DNA from: Pempheris klunzingeri
Taxonomy: Eukaryota > Chordata > Actinopteri > Acropomatiformes > Pempheridae
DNA: 64,000 nucleotides
Assembly: GCF_042242105.1 (NCBI RefSeq)
Contig: NC_092014.1
Location: 3,337,874-3,401,873 of the forward strand
Direction of reading: 5' to 3'
The stretch's first letter is position 1, and each line of letters starts with the position of its first letter. Under the pieces are notes generated by a model. The model was not told the origin of the DNA, did no database searches, and saw only the letters and a list, made by a program, of their open reading frames with translations. This document shows positions 25,079 to 37,783 of this stretch, one piece after another. A program made the translations under genes and the position numbers.

Positions 25079-26221
25079 TCAGACCAACGGGTTAATGAAG
25101 CCGGTGCAGCGAGGGGAACAAGAATACATTAGATCTGTGAACGTTAATGCAATTTAAAGGCACACAGTAAGAGATGACATCAAACGTGGACGTTAACACC
25201 CTGAAAGTGAGTCAGTCAGTGGATTGTTACCGGGATGAGATAGAAAACCTTGGATGCTGTGCTGATCGATCCGACCAAGGAGCCATAACAGTGGAAGGAG
25301 GAGGTAAACTGTATTTTGGTGGACGGCACAATAGATAAACCGAGACTAATTCCTGTTGCCTTGCTGTATTTGTCTCTTTAACCTCACATGCACACCAACC
25401 TTTATGAAGTGCAACCAGTGAGGCTGTTCCTCGTGTGAACAGCATGGCAGCTGTGGCACCTGAGTCCTTCTGTGTTTGGAGGCGTGGACACTTTTTACAT
25501 TAACAAGACTGAAACAAAACCAAGCCAACGACTTCTCTCTGTAGCACTGCTTCAAATGACTAACAGATGATAAGCTTTTGACAAGCAGATGGTAGTAAAG
25601 AGACAGTGTTTTGGGTTTTTTTATCTTTTTTTTTTTAATAGTTAGTTTTTCACTGGTTTTATTAAATCCTCAAATATATATTTAGTTTTTTACACACTGT
25701 CTGAATGACTTTTAGTGCTTTTAATATTACCAAATTGGCAGGAACTAAAGGCAATGCACTGAAAAGCCTTCTTCCCAGTTGTTTTCTGGTCAAACAGCAC
25801 ATTTATAGGATGGACTTCACACTTATATCAGCCACTGGCCATAATTGATCAAAGTAAATCAGAATTCCTTTAATAATCCCCAGGGGGGAACTTGCTTTTT
25901 GTTATACACAGCTCCAAAAAAATAAGAATAAACTTAATAAACACAAAAGTAAAAAGTATGTATTAAAAATTATTACTCAGAGGTAAATTATTGCACCAGG
26001 TGAGTCCAGAGTCCCATAACAACAATAATAACTCTAATTATAATAATAATACCACTACTAATAACATAACATGTACATTCAGAGTAAGGCGTTGAACTAT
26101 ATAATACTAATAATAAGAAGGAGGTATTCGTATAAACTAGACAGCTAGTGGGCTTCTGCTGTCAACACTAATGCAAAGTGTTGGTTGAATTTGTTGATGG
26201 CTGACATTTCCTTCTCTCTGT

Positions 26222-26245
26222 CACACACACACACACACACACACA
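26222..26245 (+). repeat. (CA)n microsatellite
   Basis: Twelve CA units with no interruption. Confidence 0.9.
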
Positions 26246-26976
26246 GCATGAGCTGACAGCTTGACAAGCTGCGACATGGCTTGTGCATTCATTGATCTAC
26301 AGTGAAGATAAGGATCTGTCATAATTTTACTAGGGAAATCAGCAGCTGACATGCTTTTGTCTCTGCTCAGCTCCACTCCCCAAGCTCAGTGGGCCACTTT
26401 TACCATCGTAATCTTCAGCGCTGCTCTTGGTGGTTCAGTTTACAGAACTGGACCAACTTCCCTTTTAATTGTTCCTAAATGTTAATGACATTTAACAACA
26501 TTAAACATTTGAAAGATTCCAGTATTGATGAGTATTTTTTTTTGGTATTCTAAACAAAGAAATCACAAATATCTGAACATTCTCAATGTAAATGTTTATC
26601 CTCGTGTAGTTTTTGTGTTAGAAGTTTAATTTCCACTATTTCTGTTTTAGGAAATATCACAGTCAACAGGAACTGCAGTTGTTCAGATAAAAAATTAAAA
26701 TTCCTCCCTGACTAGGAACATGACATTCATCACAGTTAATGCCAACCGCAGCTTCCCTGTGCATGTGTGTGGGGAAGCTGGTAAAGTCAAGGTTATTTTA
26801 TCTCTTTTCTTTGGTACCACAGACTTATTCAACCACCTTTCTCACCTGTTTTGTAGATGATAAGAAACTCTTTTGCATAGATTAGAGTGGCAAGTTCATA
26901 AAACAAGCAAACAAACAGATACATTCCATTACAGCACCTGGCTTTGATGTTTACTGGCATGTATATTGCATCATAC

Positions 26977-26999
26977 ATGCATAATAAAGAGGAAGGACG
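26977..26999 (+). promoter_or_regulatory. gene 3 promoter block (short form)
   Basis: ATGCATAATAAAGAGGAAGG, 121 bp before the ATG. The spacer between the octamer-like and ETS cores is about 8 bp shorter than in genes 1, 2, 5 and 6. Confidence 0.55.
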
Positions 27000-27119
27000 G
27001 TGGGAGGGTGGGTGGGTCGTTTTAATGACCTGGTCTCGGTCATCTGTGTACAGACAACAGCAAAGTCTGTCCGACCACTTCTTTAAAAAGTCTCATTGTC
27101 ACTGAAGCGTAAAGAAGCC

Positions 27120-30100
27120 ATGGGTTTTACAGCAGCAGCTAGTGGATTTGTTGTCTTCCTTCTCTCTGTGCCAGGTACTGTAACCATCCATTTTCACTGT
27201 AGGTCAGTCAACATGTTTATTTGAGGCTTGTGAGTTTAAAAAGAAATAAAATACTATGTAATACACATCTTTATAACGACGCACCCAATACTCCTTCTTT
27301 CAGTTTTCTGTATTATCACATTATTGTGTTCTTTCACCTGAACATTGCAAATTGAAGATTTGAACTGTTTTTAAGAGAAAACGGGCCGTGGGGATGAAAC
27401 GCGATTGATTCTGAGATGCACTGTAATTTTCTTTTTGTATGATTCCTCTTGAATCAACGCACTTTAAGTTGAGGGTACAGTCGGTGTTGACGAGTGAATG
27501 CGACACACCAACCAGGACTTTATTTTCTCATCATTCATGTTGCAGCGTCCACTCACAGTTATGGACAAACTGATATGCTCACTATGTAAAGTATCAAGTA
27601 CAAAGTACAATAAGCAATATTTGAATATTATTCTGTGTTAACTGTCAGATCGATATCTAGTAGGGCTGCTTTTCACACAATTGACTCTAAACACACTAGC
27701 CCTGAGATGTCTGACAGCCACTCCATGATGATGTTGAATCACACCAGTTCCTGCTTTCCAAGCAGTCTCGGGTCAATTTATCAAAAACAAACAATAATGC
27801 CTTTTACAATAAATCAAACAGATGATCCGGTCTGTCTGTCAAGTGTTTCCATTTTGTTTTTTTTTTCAATACGCCAACTTGATACCACCATTAAATCTTT
27901 TCGGTGTCGTCACTCGACGGTGATGGAAACAAATTTAAAGACGTTCGAGATTGCTTTAAAACTTTAACCCCTTTATCAGGCTAGGCACCGTATTTGGTAA
28001 CTTAAGTGGGAGTTCAAAATGCCACCCCTTGCCTCACCATGAGGCAGCAGAAGCACGAGATTTCTCAACCAATCAGCGACAATCAGGCTGCACGACAGAC
28101 AAGAAACCATATATGGTAACTTCATTCACCTTGATTTTCACCATAACGTTAAATTTCTTTCTTGAAAAACTCACAAAAGTAAAGTAAAGTCTTGTAATGA
28201 CCACCAGTAAATGTAAAAGTATTTCAATGAGTGCCCTATGAAGGGTTAACCTCTTCAGACCCGAGCTCTTGTTTGATATGCATTTTTTTATTTCTCCTTG
28301 CTATTTGGGCTTATTGGACCCTGATAAGTATAAAACCTAAGCATCATCTTTTTACATGGTGTAGTTTTAGAGAAACATTATCGGTCTTAATTTCCAGAAA
28401 ACACAATAAAGTCACCTTTGTGCAAAACTCTTTATTTCCACCCTGAACATAGCAGTTTTGTTTCCTGACTGCTTTTGCATGTATTTATAACACATACAAA
28501 ACATATTTTGAACATGTTTTGAAAATCACGGTGCAAAAAACAATATGAAATATCAACAATTTTGCCCACATACATGTCCATACGGCCCCAGCTAAGCAGA
28601 ATTAACTACTATGGTAATATAACCCAAAATGTGATGTCCACGCATGTGTACACCAGGTCTTTAGAGGTTAAAGGAACCGTTTACAGGTCTTGGGAAGTAC
28701 TACTGCATATGTGGGGTGAAAAAGTTGCATAGAAGATAAAACTGAGGTCATTGTTTTTGGTGCCACAGCAGAACGACAAAAAGTTAGCACTCATCTCCGA
28801 GCAGTAATGCTGAAAACCACAGACCAAGCCAGAAATCTAGGTGTAGTCATGGTCTCAGACCTGAATCTGAACAACCACATTAAGACCATAACAAAGTCAG
28901 CTTACTATCATCTTAAAAACATATCAAGGGTAAAAGGACTTATGTCCCAGCAGGACTTGGAAAAACTAGTCCATGCATTTATTAGTCCATGCATTTAGCA
29001 GCTGATTCGAAACGCTGCTGCTCGAGTCCTCACTAACTCCAAGAAAGTGGACCACATCACTCCAGTCCTCAGATCTTCGCACTGGCTTCCAGTTTCTCAC
29101 AGAATAGATTTCAAAATCCTGCTGATGGTTTAGAAAGCATTAAATGGTTTAGGGCCGAAATACATCTCTGACCTCCTACTCAACTACGAGCCGTCCAGAC
29201 CTCTTAGATCATCTGGTACTCGTCTTCTATTGGTACCTAGAGTTAGAGGTAAACAGGGTGAGGCAGCATTTAGTTTCTATGCACCCACTATCTGGAACAA
29301 ACTCCCAGAAACCTGCAGGTCTGCCAGAACCCTCAGTGCCTTTAAATCAACACTGAAAACTTTCATGTTTGCTCACGCCTTTTATTAACTGCACTGTAAC
29401 ATCGTTTCATTATTTTATATCTTAATCTGTTTTATCTCCCTTTCTGTTTTACTTCTTTTTTATATCTGTGTTAATGCTCTTTTAAATAATGTATGTTTAA
29501 ATTTGCTTTTATGTTCTCGTTTTGCTGATATGTAAAGCACTTTGAGTTGCCAAATTGCGGAAATGTGCTAAACAAATAAACTTGCCTTGCCTCGCCATAG
29601 CCTTTTGTGCCTCTAGAGGGAGCTGTGTGAGTTCTGCTAAATTTCCTCAAGTCAATCAATCTTTATCTATATAGCGCCAATTCACAACAGCGTCATCTCA
29701 AGACGCTTTCCATAAAGAGAAGGTTTAGATCAAACTCTTTCATTAAGAGAGAGACCTCCTCATCTTCACTCTTGTCTTAGCATCTCAAGGCTACATTAGC
29801 TGCTACTAGCACAACACATCTGAATCTCCAACTGAACTGTTTGCAACCAAACACGGCATTAAAACTTGCCATCACTCCCATATTGATCTGTCTCTTAACT
29901 GTAGGACTAAGCAGCAGCTATATATACTAATTTCACGGTTTTGCACACTAAACATGGCTCTATTACAAACTGTAAGAGAATACTAATTCCTATTAATGTG
30001 GTCAAAGTGTTGCTAATTAGTCGTAGTCTGCAAAAGTTAAACACTAACATGTGATTGTCATTGTGCAAAAATGTAACCCACAGTCTCTCAACCACGTCTT

Positions 30101-33100
30101 TACTTAAAACTGCCGTAGAAATGGAAAGTCTGATCAAGATACTGAACCTACTTGTATCTGTATCTTCATTAGACCCTCAAAAGAGGTCGTAGCCAGAGAT
30201 CCCACAGGCGGATTCTGCCTTTTTGACAAACAAAGTCGAGATAGGTGCTGGAGAGATGTCCGTGTTTTGAGTAGGGTGTTTGGAAACTTCTGGAATCAGA
30301 CAAAAGCTTAAGCAATTTTGGGAAATGTCATTCAGTTCTGTTGTAGGTTTAAATATTCAACTGTCCACTTGTTATGCATCTGACTGTGGTTTCTCGTGTG
30401 CTCTGTGTTGCAGTGGTACAGGGTTCAAATGGCTGGAAAGTGACTTACTCTTCTACTCAGATCTGCGCTGTAATAGGATCAGCAGTGGACATGCAAAGCA
30501 CCTTTGAATACCCACCCACGTGGAAAGGCAACGTTAACACTTTTTTGAAATCATTCTGGTATGTAACACAAAACTCTGACCTGAAAGAAGACTCGGCGTA
30601 TTCAGGTCGTGTGCAGTATCACTCTAATGAGAGCGACAGCACAATGACAATCAGTGATCTGAGGGAGAGCGACTCAACTGTGTACTACTTCAGATTTATA
30701 ACAGATCAAGCGGGATTTTATGGTATAGGTGGAGTCACTCTGTCTGTCACAGGTAACGTTTTCAACCAAATATTTGTTAATTCACTTCCAAGTGTTCAGT
30801 TCCTTGATAATACTAGGAATGTTTGTGCATATATTTGAGTGTATTTCTGAATATAACTGACATTTCAGTTCACTTCACACGTATTCAGATCTCCAGGTGG
30901 ATGTTAGAAGCTCAGATTCTCACCTGGAGTGTGCCAGCAGTTGTCAAGGTCCTACATCTTACATCTGGTTCAAGAATGGTCTGAACATTTTTGTGGGTCC
31001 CACCTATAACTATTCAGACAGCTTTGATCCTGCAGGCACCTATACCTGTGCTGTCAAAGGATACGAGGACTTCCCCTCTCCTCCAGTGTGTGAGTTTACT
31101 TACAGTCCTCCACTGACATAACACTAATCGGATGGAGACCTTAACCTATTGTACTGTGCCTTAACTGCATGTAACTCTGTGATATTTGGTGATTCATTGT
31201 GCAGAATTAGATGAAAACCAAATCATTGCCACGTGTCATATAATTATGTTATTAAGACTTAATTTACTTCATCTGTTCATTTTCTTGGTGAATATGTTAA
31301 TCGAAACAATCATGTGTGATACACATTTGCATTGTGTACTACACTCATTTATATCTTATACATTTATATCTATTTAACAATATATGAAAATCAATTTCTT
31401 TGTATTCTTATATCAAAATCCAATCATGGTTTCCTTTCGTAAAACAAAATATGATGTGTGCTTATGTAGACTTGAGCCAACCCATTTAAACCAATACTAT
31501 CATGACATCCACCCATCAATCAATCTTCAGCTTTCAGCGTCACAAAGCTAGGATTCATTAGCTGGCTAGCTAGCCACAGCACGGTACATCGGTGTGCTCA
31601 AACCTTGTTGTGTTTCCTCAAAGTCCTGTGGTCATGAGCCCACTGGCTACTGAATTTATTCACTTTTAAGGAAAGGGATCTGTGGCTGTTCAAGAATTAT
31701 GTGCAAGGCATTTTACAATGGGCTGCTGCCATGCCACTGGTGTTTGCTGTCTGGGCCTCTGGCTCTTTTCAATGCTAGAATTTATCTTATCTATCTATTC
31801 ATCTGGGCTTTAAGTCTGTGATGTTTGTGCCTTAGGTTTTCTGTTTGATTTAAAAAATAATAATAATAATAAGAGCAACATCCCTGTAGTGTGATATTAC
31901 TAATATGAGGATGCCATTGCAATTCACAAGCACATATTCTTGTGCTAGCCCCTTACCCTAGCCATCACAACTTAATGCCTTACCCCATCCCTGAACTTAA
32001 CCTAAACCTAATTCTATACTTGGCCTAAAAGTCAGCCCTTTTGAAGTTTTGAGGACTGGCCTAAATGTCCTCACTTCTCAAAACTGTCCTCACTCTGGTA
32101 AAAAAAGACACACTGGTCCCCACCTTGTCGCAAGTACATACATACACACACACACACAATACAGCAGCTGCAGTCTAAAAAATTAACAAAATAAGACGGA
32201 AACTTCTTAAAAGACCACTCTCCTTCAGTGTGCGCCTCCTCCGCTGTGTCAGTAACAAATTATAAAACTTGTGTCCATGGTAAGAGGACGTCATGTAGGG
32301 GAAGAAATCAAGCTCCAGCACTTACTTGTATGAAGAATGTATGTAAATTAAATGTTAAACGTATTCGTGTTTTCTCCTCCAGATGCCCCCACAGGTCCCT
32401 TTGTGTCGATGACTCCCTCTGGTGACATAATGGAGGGCAGTTCAGTAACCCTGAATTGTAGCAGTGATGCTAAACCAGCAGCTACTTTTAACTGGTACAA
32501 GGAGAATGGAAATCCAGACGCTCAATCTCTGAGTACAGAGAGAGAGCTTTTCTTCGGTCCCATCCAGCCCTCTGACTCTGGAGAGTATTGCTGTACAGTT
32601 GAGAACGTGCTGAGGGAAATATCTAAATGCATCTTTGTTGATGTGAAATGTGAGTGAGAAAAGAAAAAAAGCAGTCTGTTGTAGCAGGTGTCTGATGGGC
32701 AGTTTCAGCTTCCTCTTTTGTAGTTAATTTTAGTTCTATTGTCCTTTTAGATGGTCCAAAGCTTCCCTCTGTGTCAGTGAGTCCCTCTGCTGAGATAATG
32801 GAGGACACCTCAGTCAATCTGACCTGCAGCAGTGATGCTAACCCAGCAGCTACCTACACCTGGTACAAGGAGGACCAGGTACTGTTTCAGGGAGCAGCTG
32901 GAATTTATAGTTTCACCTCCATCAGCTCCGAGGACAGCGGGACCTACCGCTGCAAGTCTGAAAATCAATATGGACAGATCAACTCTACATCTCTGCTTTT
33001 AGATGTCAAGTGTAAGTAGCACTGTGTAAATCCAACAAGATGCTTTTTGTGTCATACTGTCAGAACTGGACCGAGAACCCAAAATGTGGACACAGGACCA

Positions 33101-36100
33101 AACCCAAACTCAGGTTCACACGGGTTTATTAACAACAGAGTTAGGAAAATACAAAACGACGAGGCTGCCACTCCTCATGAACAAAAGGGGAACAACTAAG
33201 GAACAATGGCAGAGCGCAAAAATAGAAAACCAACAAAAGACAGAACAGCTAACAAAGCGAAACACAAAAACTTAGCTGCCGAGTTACAGGGGCTGATGAC
33301 TACAAACGAAAGGTGAACAGCTAACAAAATAATCCATAAACTTAGCTGCTGAGTGCAAGGGCTGATCTAGGCAATCAGAGCTCAACAAGGTTCTGAAGCT
33401 GGAGGCAGGAGCCGGTATCCAGGACAGGCAAGGCAGAGCAGAGCAGGGGTCGTAGTCAGGGCAGGAACAGGTCTGAGAGGGAACAGCAGAGTTGACAAAC
33501 TGACAGGGGGTGAATGCCTGAACCAGACTTAAGTAGCAGACAGGCTGATTAGTTGCAGGTGATCACACACAGAGAAAGAGAGAGACACAGAGACAGACAA
33601 ACAGTGCCACCTCTGGCCATAGGCAGGAGGACACTTTCTTTACCTTTGACTGTTAGAACCTGCATCACAAGACAAAATCTACTCTTCCGTAGCTTACTTT
33701 GACTTTTTTTTTTTTTAGATATTTTGTGCCTCTTTAGCATTCAGGACATTTTAGGAGTTTGTTTGATTAAGTGCATTTGGTTTTGTCTTTCTTAATTTCC
33801 TACATTTCCAGCATCTTTCAACACAAAGAAAGAATGGACTTGCATTCAGCTGTAGTTTATCTTGGTCTCTACAAAGCCATTTATAACAAGCAACCATACA
33901 TAACACATCTAAACACCATCTTGCACACTAGTATTAATAAAATATGTTGAAATGTCCTCTTCTAGATGCCCCAAAGCTTTTCTCTGTGTCAGTGAGTCCC
34001 TCTGCTGAGATAGAGGAGGGCAGTTCAGTGACTCTGACCTGCAGCAGTGAAGCTAACCCAGCAGCTACCTACACCTGGTACAAGGAGGACCAGGTTCTGC
34101 TTCATGGACCAGGCGGCGTATATAATTTTACCTCCATCAGCTCGGAGGACAGCGGGATCTACCGATGCATATCCAGGAATCAATATGGACAGATCAACTC
34201 TTCATCTCTATTTATAGATGTTCAGTGTGAGTATAAAACGTCTCCTTTACAAGTCAGGGAGAGCCAGTGGGCCAAAACACTCCTTTTCATTCATTCCAAA
34301 TGAACTTCACATCTGAATTAGCTTAATTTGCCAAGTATGTGTACACACACAAGGAGTTTTGACTTTCTATGCAATGTCCAGTGTACTCAATGTACTTTGG
34401 ACAGAGTGGAGGACAGAAATGCAGGTATGAACAAAGATAAACGGAGTAAACATGAATATATAACATGTACATACAAGCAAGGACATTTATATATATATAT
34501 ATATATGCAAATATATAAACAATAAGGTACTGTAGAACATCTTTATAAAATAATTGGAGTGCAAGGAGTGTTGGAATAAATTCTGAATGGATAATGTGAT
34601 ACTTTATATGCATGTAGTAGGTGTTTATGTACAATATATGAATGTCTACCTGTCCATATAGAATACATACAGCAGTCTTGGATTTTTATTTCTTTATTGT
34701 TGGAGTCATTCTTACGTCATACTTATACTAATATATAAAGTTAAATATCTCTGCATACGTGTCATGATGATGCAAGTCATTGAGGCTGAGGTAAAACCAC
34801 TCAAAAGTCGTAGTCGGGTTGATCCTGTTACAATCTTTAGACGACTGGTGTGAACTCGATGTGCTCTGTCATGGTTTGTGCTCCGTCATGGTGTGACTGT
34901 GGTACTGTAGCAAGAGAGTGTGCCAAATGAATTGTAACGTGGATAAATGTAACACCATAAATGTGGCAGCATTAAATGCAGTTTTCCCGACAGACTGTTC
35001 TTTTTACATGACCCCATGTGATTGGATGCGTGTCATAAATGAAATATACCTCTGAGAACATGTAGATCAGTTCACTGGCACACTAACTAACCTGCTGCTT
35101 CCTCTTCCCTCTTCAGTCTTCCTCCCTGAATTTTACAACATGAATGTGCTGTTTTCACCTCGTATTAATTTATTGTAGTTAATACAATACCTTACGCCCA
35201 CTGAAACACCACATCTTTTAGCTTCACAGTGTTTTAATCATATAAAGTTACACGTATTAAATACATGTGCAATCAGTCCTGTCCATTATTAAATTCAATT
35301 TTTGCTTTCCCATCTGGAATCAATCTGGTAAGATTTGATTGTAAATATATTTTTGGATTCAAAGTGTAGACATGATTAATGCAAAATAGGTCAACCAAAC
35401 CAGCAGACTAATATATTGCATCACTTCAAAAGCATCCCAGTTCCACCATCATCTGTTACTGATTTTTCTACAAGGCGATGTAATAAGCATTTTTGAAAAT
35501 GTAAATGAATGTGACACTCTACATATTGTCCATCAGATCCTCCAAAGAATGCATCTATGTCAGTGAGTCCCTCTGGTGAGATAGTGGAGGGCAGCTCAGT
35601 CAATCTGACCTGCAGCAGTGAAGCTAACCCAGCAGCTACCTACACCTGGTACAAGGGCAACCGAATGCTAATTCGAGGACCAGACGACGTTTATCACTTC
35701 ACCTCCATCGGCTCTGAGGACCGTGGAATGTACCACTGCCAGTCTGCGAACAAATACAGACAGGTCAACTCATCGCTTCAATTTATAGATGTCCTGTGTA
35801 AGTCATGTGATTTACAAGTTCATTGTATTATTAGCGATACAAAAATATCTCAATATCAAGCGTGCTAATATAAATAAAATATCTCTGTATTGTCCTCCAG
35901 ATGCTCCAAAGCCTCCCTCTGTGTCAGTGTGTCCCTCTACTGAGATAGAGGAGGGCAGCTCAGTGATTCTGGCCTGCAGCAGTGATGCTAACCCAGCAGC
36001 TGCCTACACCTGGTACAAGGAGGACGAACTGTCACCAAAAACTTCCGGGCAGGTTTTCGTCATCACTGACAGTACAGCTGAACACAGTGGGAATTATTAC

Positions 36101-37288
36101 TGCAAAGTCCAGAACAGCCAAGGATGGCGTAGCTTCTCCATACGCCTGTCTGTTGTGACGGGTAAGTTTATCCACTGGTGATGATTTTAACGTGTTCTGT
36201 ACTTACTCTGCTGTATTCATGTTTTAAAAGACTTTTGTCAGGCTGTGGCAGTGGGTCCATGCATGCATCCTGTAACACCCCGATTAACTGTCAGTGTTTT
36301 CATTTTATTCCAACTTCCCAGGAGAATGGAAAGCAATAGCTGCTGGAACAATCATTTCAGTCATTTTAATTGCCATAGCCATCGCTGTCTTGCTATGGAT
36401 GAGGTGAGCGGTAAATCATTGTTTACTGAGACTCTGAAAAATCAAGCAGTCAACTCTACGATTAATTTATTCGTCCTTATTCGTCGTTTTTCATTCATTC
36501 TCCCAACCAGGAAGAGGTGGGCTCCTAAGCAACCATCTGAGCTAAAGGAGATCGATCAATCAATCAATCAACCATCTGAGCTAAAGGAGATTGATCACTC
36601 AATCGATCAACCATATGAGCTAATGGAGACATCAGGCCGGAGCGCACAGGTGAAGAAGATCAGCTCAAGCACAAACGATGTTTCCACCAAGTGAACTTGC
36701 AGTAGTACCTCAGGGACATGTAGCATGTTTATAACTAAACTAGAACAAAGCATCAGGACTTGTTTTATGTTACCTGATTCTGATTCATTCGTCTTCTTAT
36801 GTGAGCTAAAAGATCGATCATTAGGCTTCGCTGAGCTGCTAAAAGATACAACTTTTTTTTTTTTTTTAATTCCTCCAGCTGGTGCTTTAACTCACAGTTG
36901 CTGTGACTTCTGTTTGTCAGCTCCAGAAATATGAGTATTCTTATTTGTCTAATTTCTGTAGAATCAACCAATAGAGCTGAAGGATGACATTCACTATTCC
37001 AGCATTGACTTCTCTAAGAAACAAGCAGATCCTCTCTACTCCAATACCACAACAGCTCAGCCCCAAACACACAAGAGGAAAGAGGAGGAATACAGTGTGG
37101 AGTACGCTATTGTCAAATTTAATAGTGGCAGAACTACACCAGGGTGAGCAGCTCTTCACACGGGAGCATCATAAAACCAATTCAGGGCTTCATTGAGTGG
37201 ATTCAGCTACTGCACAGTTAAGGTCAATGGTTACAAACTGTCATTGCTTCTCTTTCTGCTGAGCTTTGAAGTGGTACAAAATGTATAA
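27120..37288 (+). CDS. CD22/Siglec-like inhibitory receptor, gene 3 (7 Ig domains, YxxM minisatellite tail)
   Basis: Exons: 27120-27174, 30414-30752, 30889-31089, 32383-32649, 32751-33011, 33966-34226, 35537-35797, 35901-36161, 36322-36403, 36511-36649, 36962-37143, and an uncertain last exon (37207-37288 or from 37186). About 769 aa are secure, about 796 with the last exon. Order: signal, V (to 131), C2a (to 198), five I-set/C2 (to 635), TM (about 638-660), juxtamembrane repeat exon (to 709), ITIM exon. V keeps YYFRF (Arg 30692-30694), but the B-strand Cys is Ser (MQSTF) and the E-strand Cys is absent (DSTMTI); only the ICA Cys remains. Tail motifs: YELM, IHYSSI, PLYSNT (end residue no longer hydrophobic) and VEYAIV. 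The last intron would be only 42 or 63 nt, so the protein may end by read-through at the TGA in the donor. Intron 1 holds two MITEs and an L2 tail. Confidence 0.78.
27964..28249. mobile_element. TTAA-type MITE, first of an abutting pair
   Basis: Starts TTAACCCCTTTATCAGG and ends CCCTATGAAGGGTTAA, imperfect inverted repeats with TTAA at both ends. It lies in gene 3 intron 1. No coding content. Confidence 0.6.
28246..28671. mobile_element. TTAA-type MITE, second of an abutting pair
   Basis: Starts TTAACCTCTTCAGACC and ends GGTCTTTAGAGGTTAA, inverted repeats matching at 14 of 16 bases. Its left TTAA (28246-28249) is the right TTAA of the preceding MITE. Confidence 0.68.
28730..29590 (+). mobile_element. 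L2-type LINE 3' end
   Basis: Encodes the C-terminal part of an L2-clade ORF2 in broken frames: KTEVIVFG-like start, LGVVMVSDLNLNNHI, AARVLTNSKKVDHITPVLRS, HWLPVSHRIDFKILLM, KALNGLGPKYISDLL and FYAPTIWNKLPETCRSAR. A 3' UTR follows with AAGCACTTTGAGTTGCC and a terminal CTTGCCTTGCC microsatellite. It is 5'-truncated, as usual for LINE copies. Confidence 0.85.
29654..29775 (+). repeat. interspersed repeat (AATCAATCTTTATCTATATA type)
   Basis: ATCAATCTTTATCTATATAG then ATCTCAAGACGCTTTCCATA then ATTAAGAGAGAGACC. Related copies lie at 44567-44665 and 59025-59135, so the family sits three times in this cluster. Confidence 0.7.
30414..30752 (+). other. gene 3 exon 2: V-set domain lacking both intrasheet cysteines
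   Basis: A 339-nt phase 1-1 exon. It is near-identical to the gene 4 V exon over most of its length, but with AGC (Ser) where gene 4 has TGC (Cys) in the B strand. The F-strand Arg is kept in YFRF. Confidence 0.75.
32161..32235 (+). pseudogene. C2a exon relic in gene 3 intron
   Basis: ACAGCAGCTGCAGTC (the B-strand/CSSC part of C2a exons), then GACGGAAACTTCTTA and GACCACTCTCCTTCAGTGTG (the exon end). The middle of the exon is deleted. Confidence 0.6.
33055..33660. repeat. interspersed repeat, class not recognised
   Basis: GTCAGAACTGGACCGAGAAC, a purine-rich middle with repeated AACAGCTAACAAA, then AGCAGGGGTCGTAGTCAGGG and GCTGATTAGTTGCAGGTGAT. The pattern is familiar from fish intergenic repeats but I cannot assign a class. 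No frame of interest. Confidence 0.4.
34488..34507 (+). repeat. (AT)n microsatellite
   Basis: TATATATATA run in the intron between the third and fourth C2 exons of gene 3. The flanks to 35536 hold nothing else recognisable. Confidence 0.8.
36511..36649 (+). repeat. coding minisatellite in the gene 3 juxtamembrane exon
   Basis: A 39-bp unit encodes QPSELKEIDQSIN, QPSELKEIDHSID, then QPYELMETSG. The next exon starts NQPIELKDDI, a further related unit. The intron between holds GTGAGCTAAAAGATCGATCA (about 36800), an unspliced relic of the same unit. The other genes have 15-21 residues here; gene 3 has 46. One unit carries TAT at 36614-36616, making YELM. Confidence 0.8.
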
Positions 37289-37777
37289 ATCAAATGAATA
37301 ACCTCACTACATTTCCCTGTATGCAGATGATGCCTGTATGTCAGTCTGATGTAACATGATTATAAGATTTTTTCCAGTGCATGTTGCACAAGGAGTCCCT
37401 CCTTTAGTTCACATAAATCAAGTTCAGGCATCTTTTTATTTAATGTCAGGAGCTTCATCAACTGGGGATCAGGCAGTGCCAATATTGCTAGATGCTGATA
37501 GTATGAAATTGTTTTTTTTTTCTTACAAATGGTTTTACGCCAAAGTTTACACTCTTAGGTATTCCTCGGCAAAACGACTGTAGTCTAATACAAAAGGTCT
37601 ATGATTAATCCTCCCTTTGTGATGGTTATAATGTTCAGTTTTTGTTGAAACTGTTTTAAAACAGTATGCTCATTTTGAAGGATGTAGTTTGTGGTGCTGT
37701 TGGACTGTATTGCATTATACAGAGAGGTGTTTCTGTTATTTAGCCTACTGTCACTGTCTGTTATAAAAGCAGTATGA

Positions 37778-37783
37778 AATAAA
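37778..37783 (+). terminator. possible gene 3 poly(A) signal
   Basis: AATAAA about 490 bp after the possible stop at 37286. No earlier canonical signal was noticed. Confidence 0.4.

Larger units (their letters stand above)
22631..26976. other. 4.3-kb gene desert between genes 2 and 3
   Basis: No Ig exon, RNA gene or long frame on either strand. Seen: AATAATAAT/ATTATTATT palindrome at 23545-23575; LINE-type 3' tail (CCCCGATGGGGGATCAATCAA) at about 23660-23700 and its reverse-type copy near 25868-25915; a TTAA MITE at 23767; an orphan promoter block at 25041; AAT-rich microsatellite at 26020-26060; (CA)n at 26222-26245. Confidence 0.5.

Noticed and set aside
34323..34634. 103-aa minus frame rich in Tyr/Ile
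   Set aside because: Produced by the AT microsatellite in an intron.
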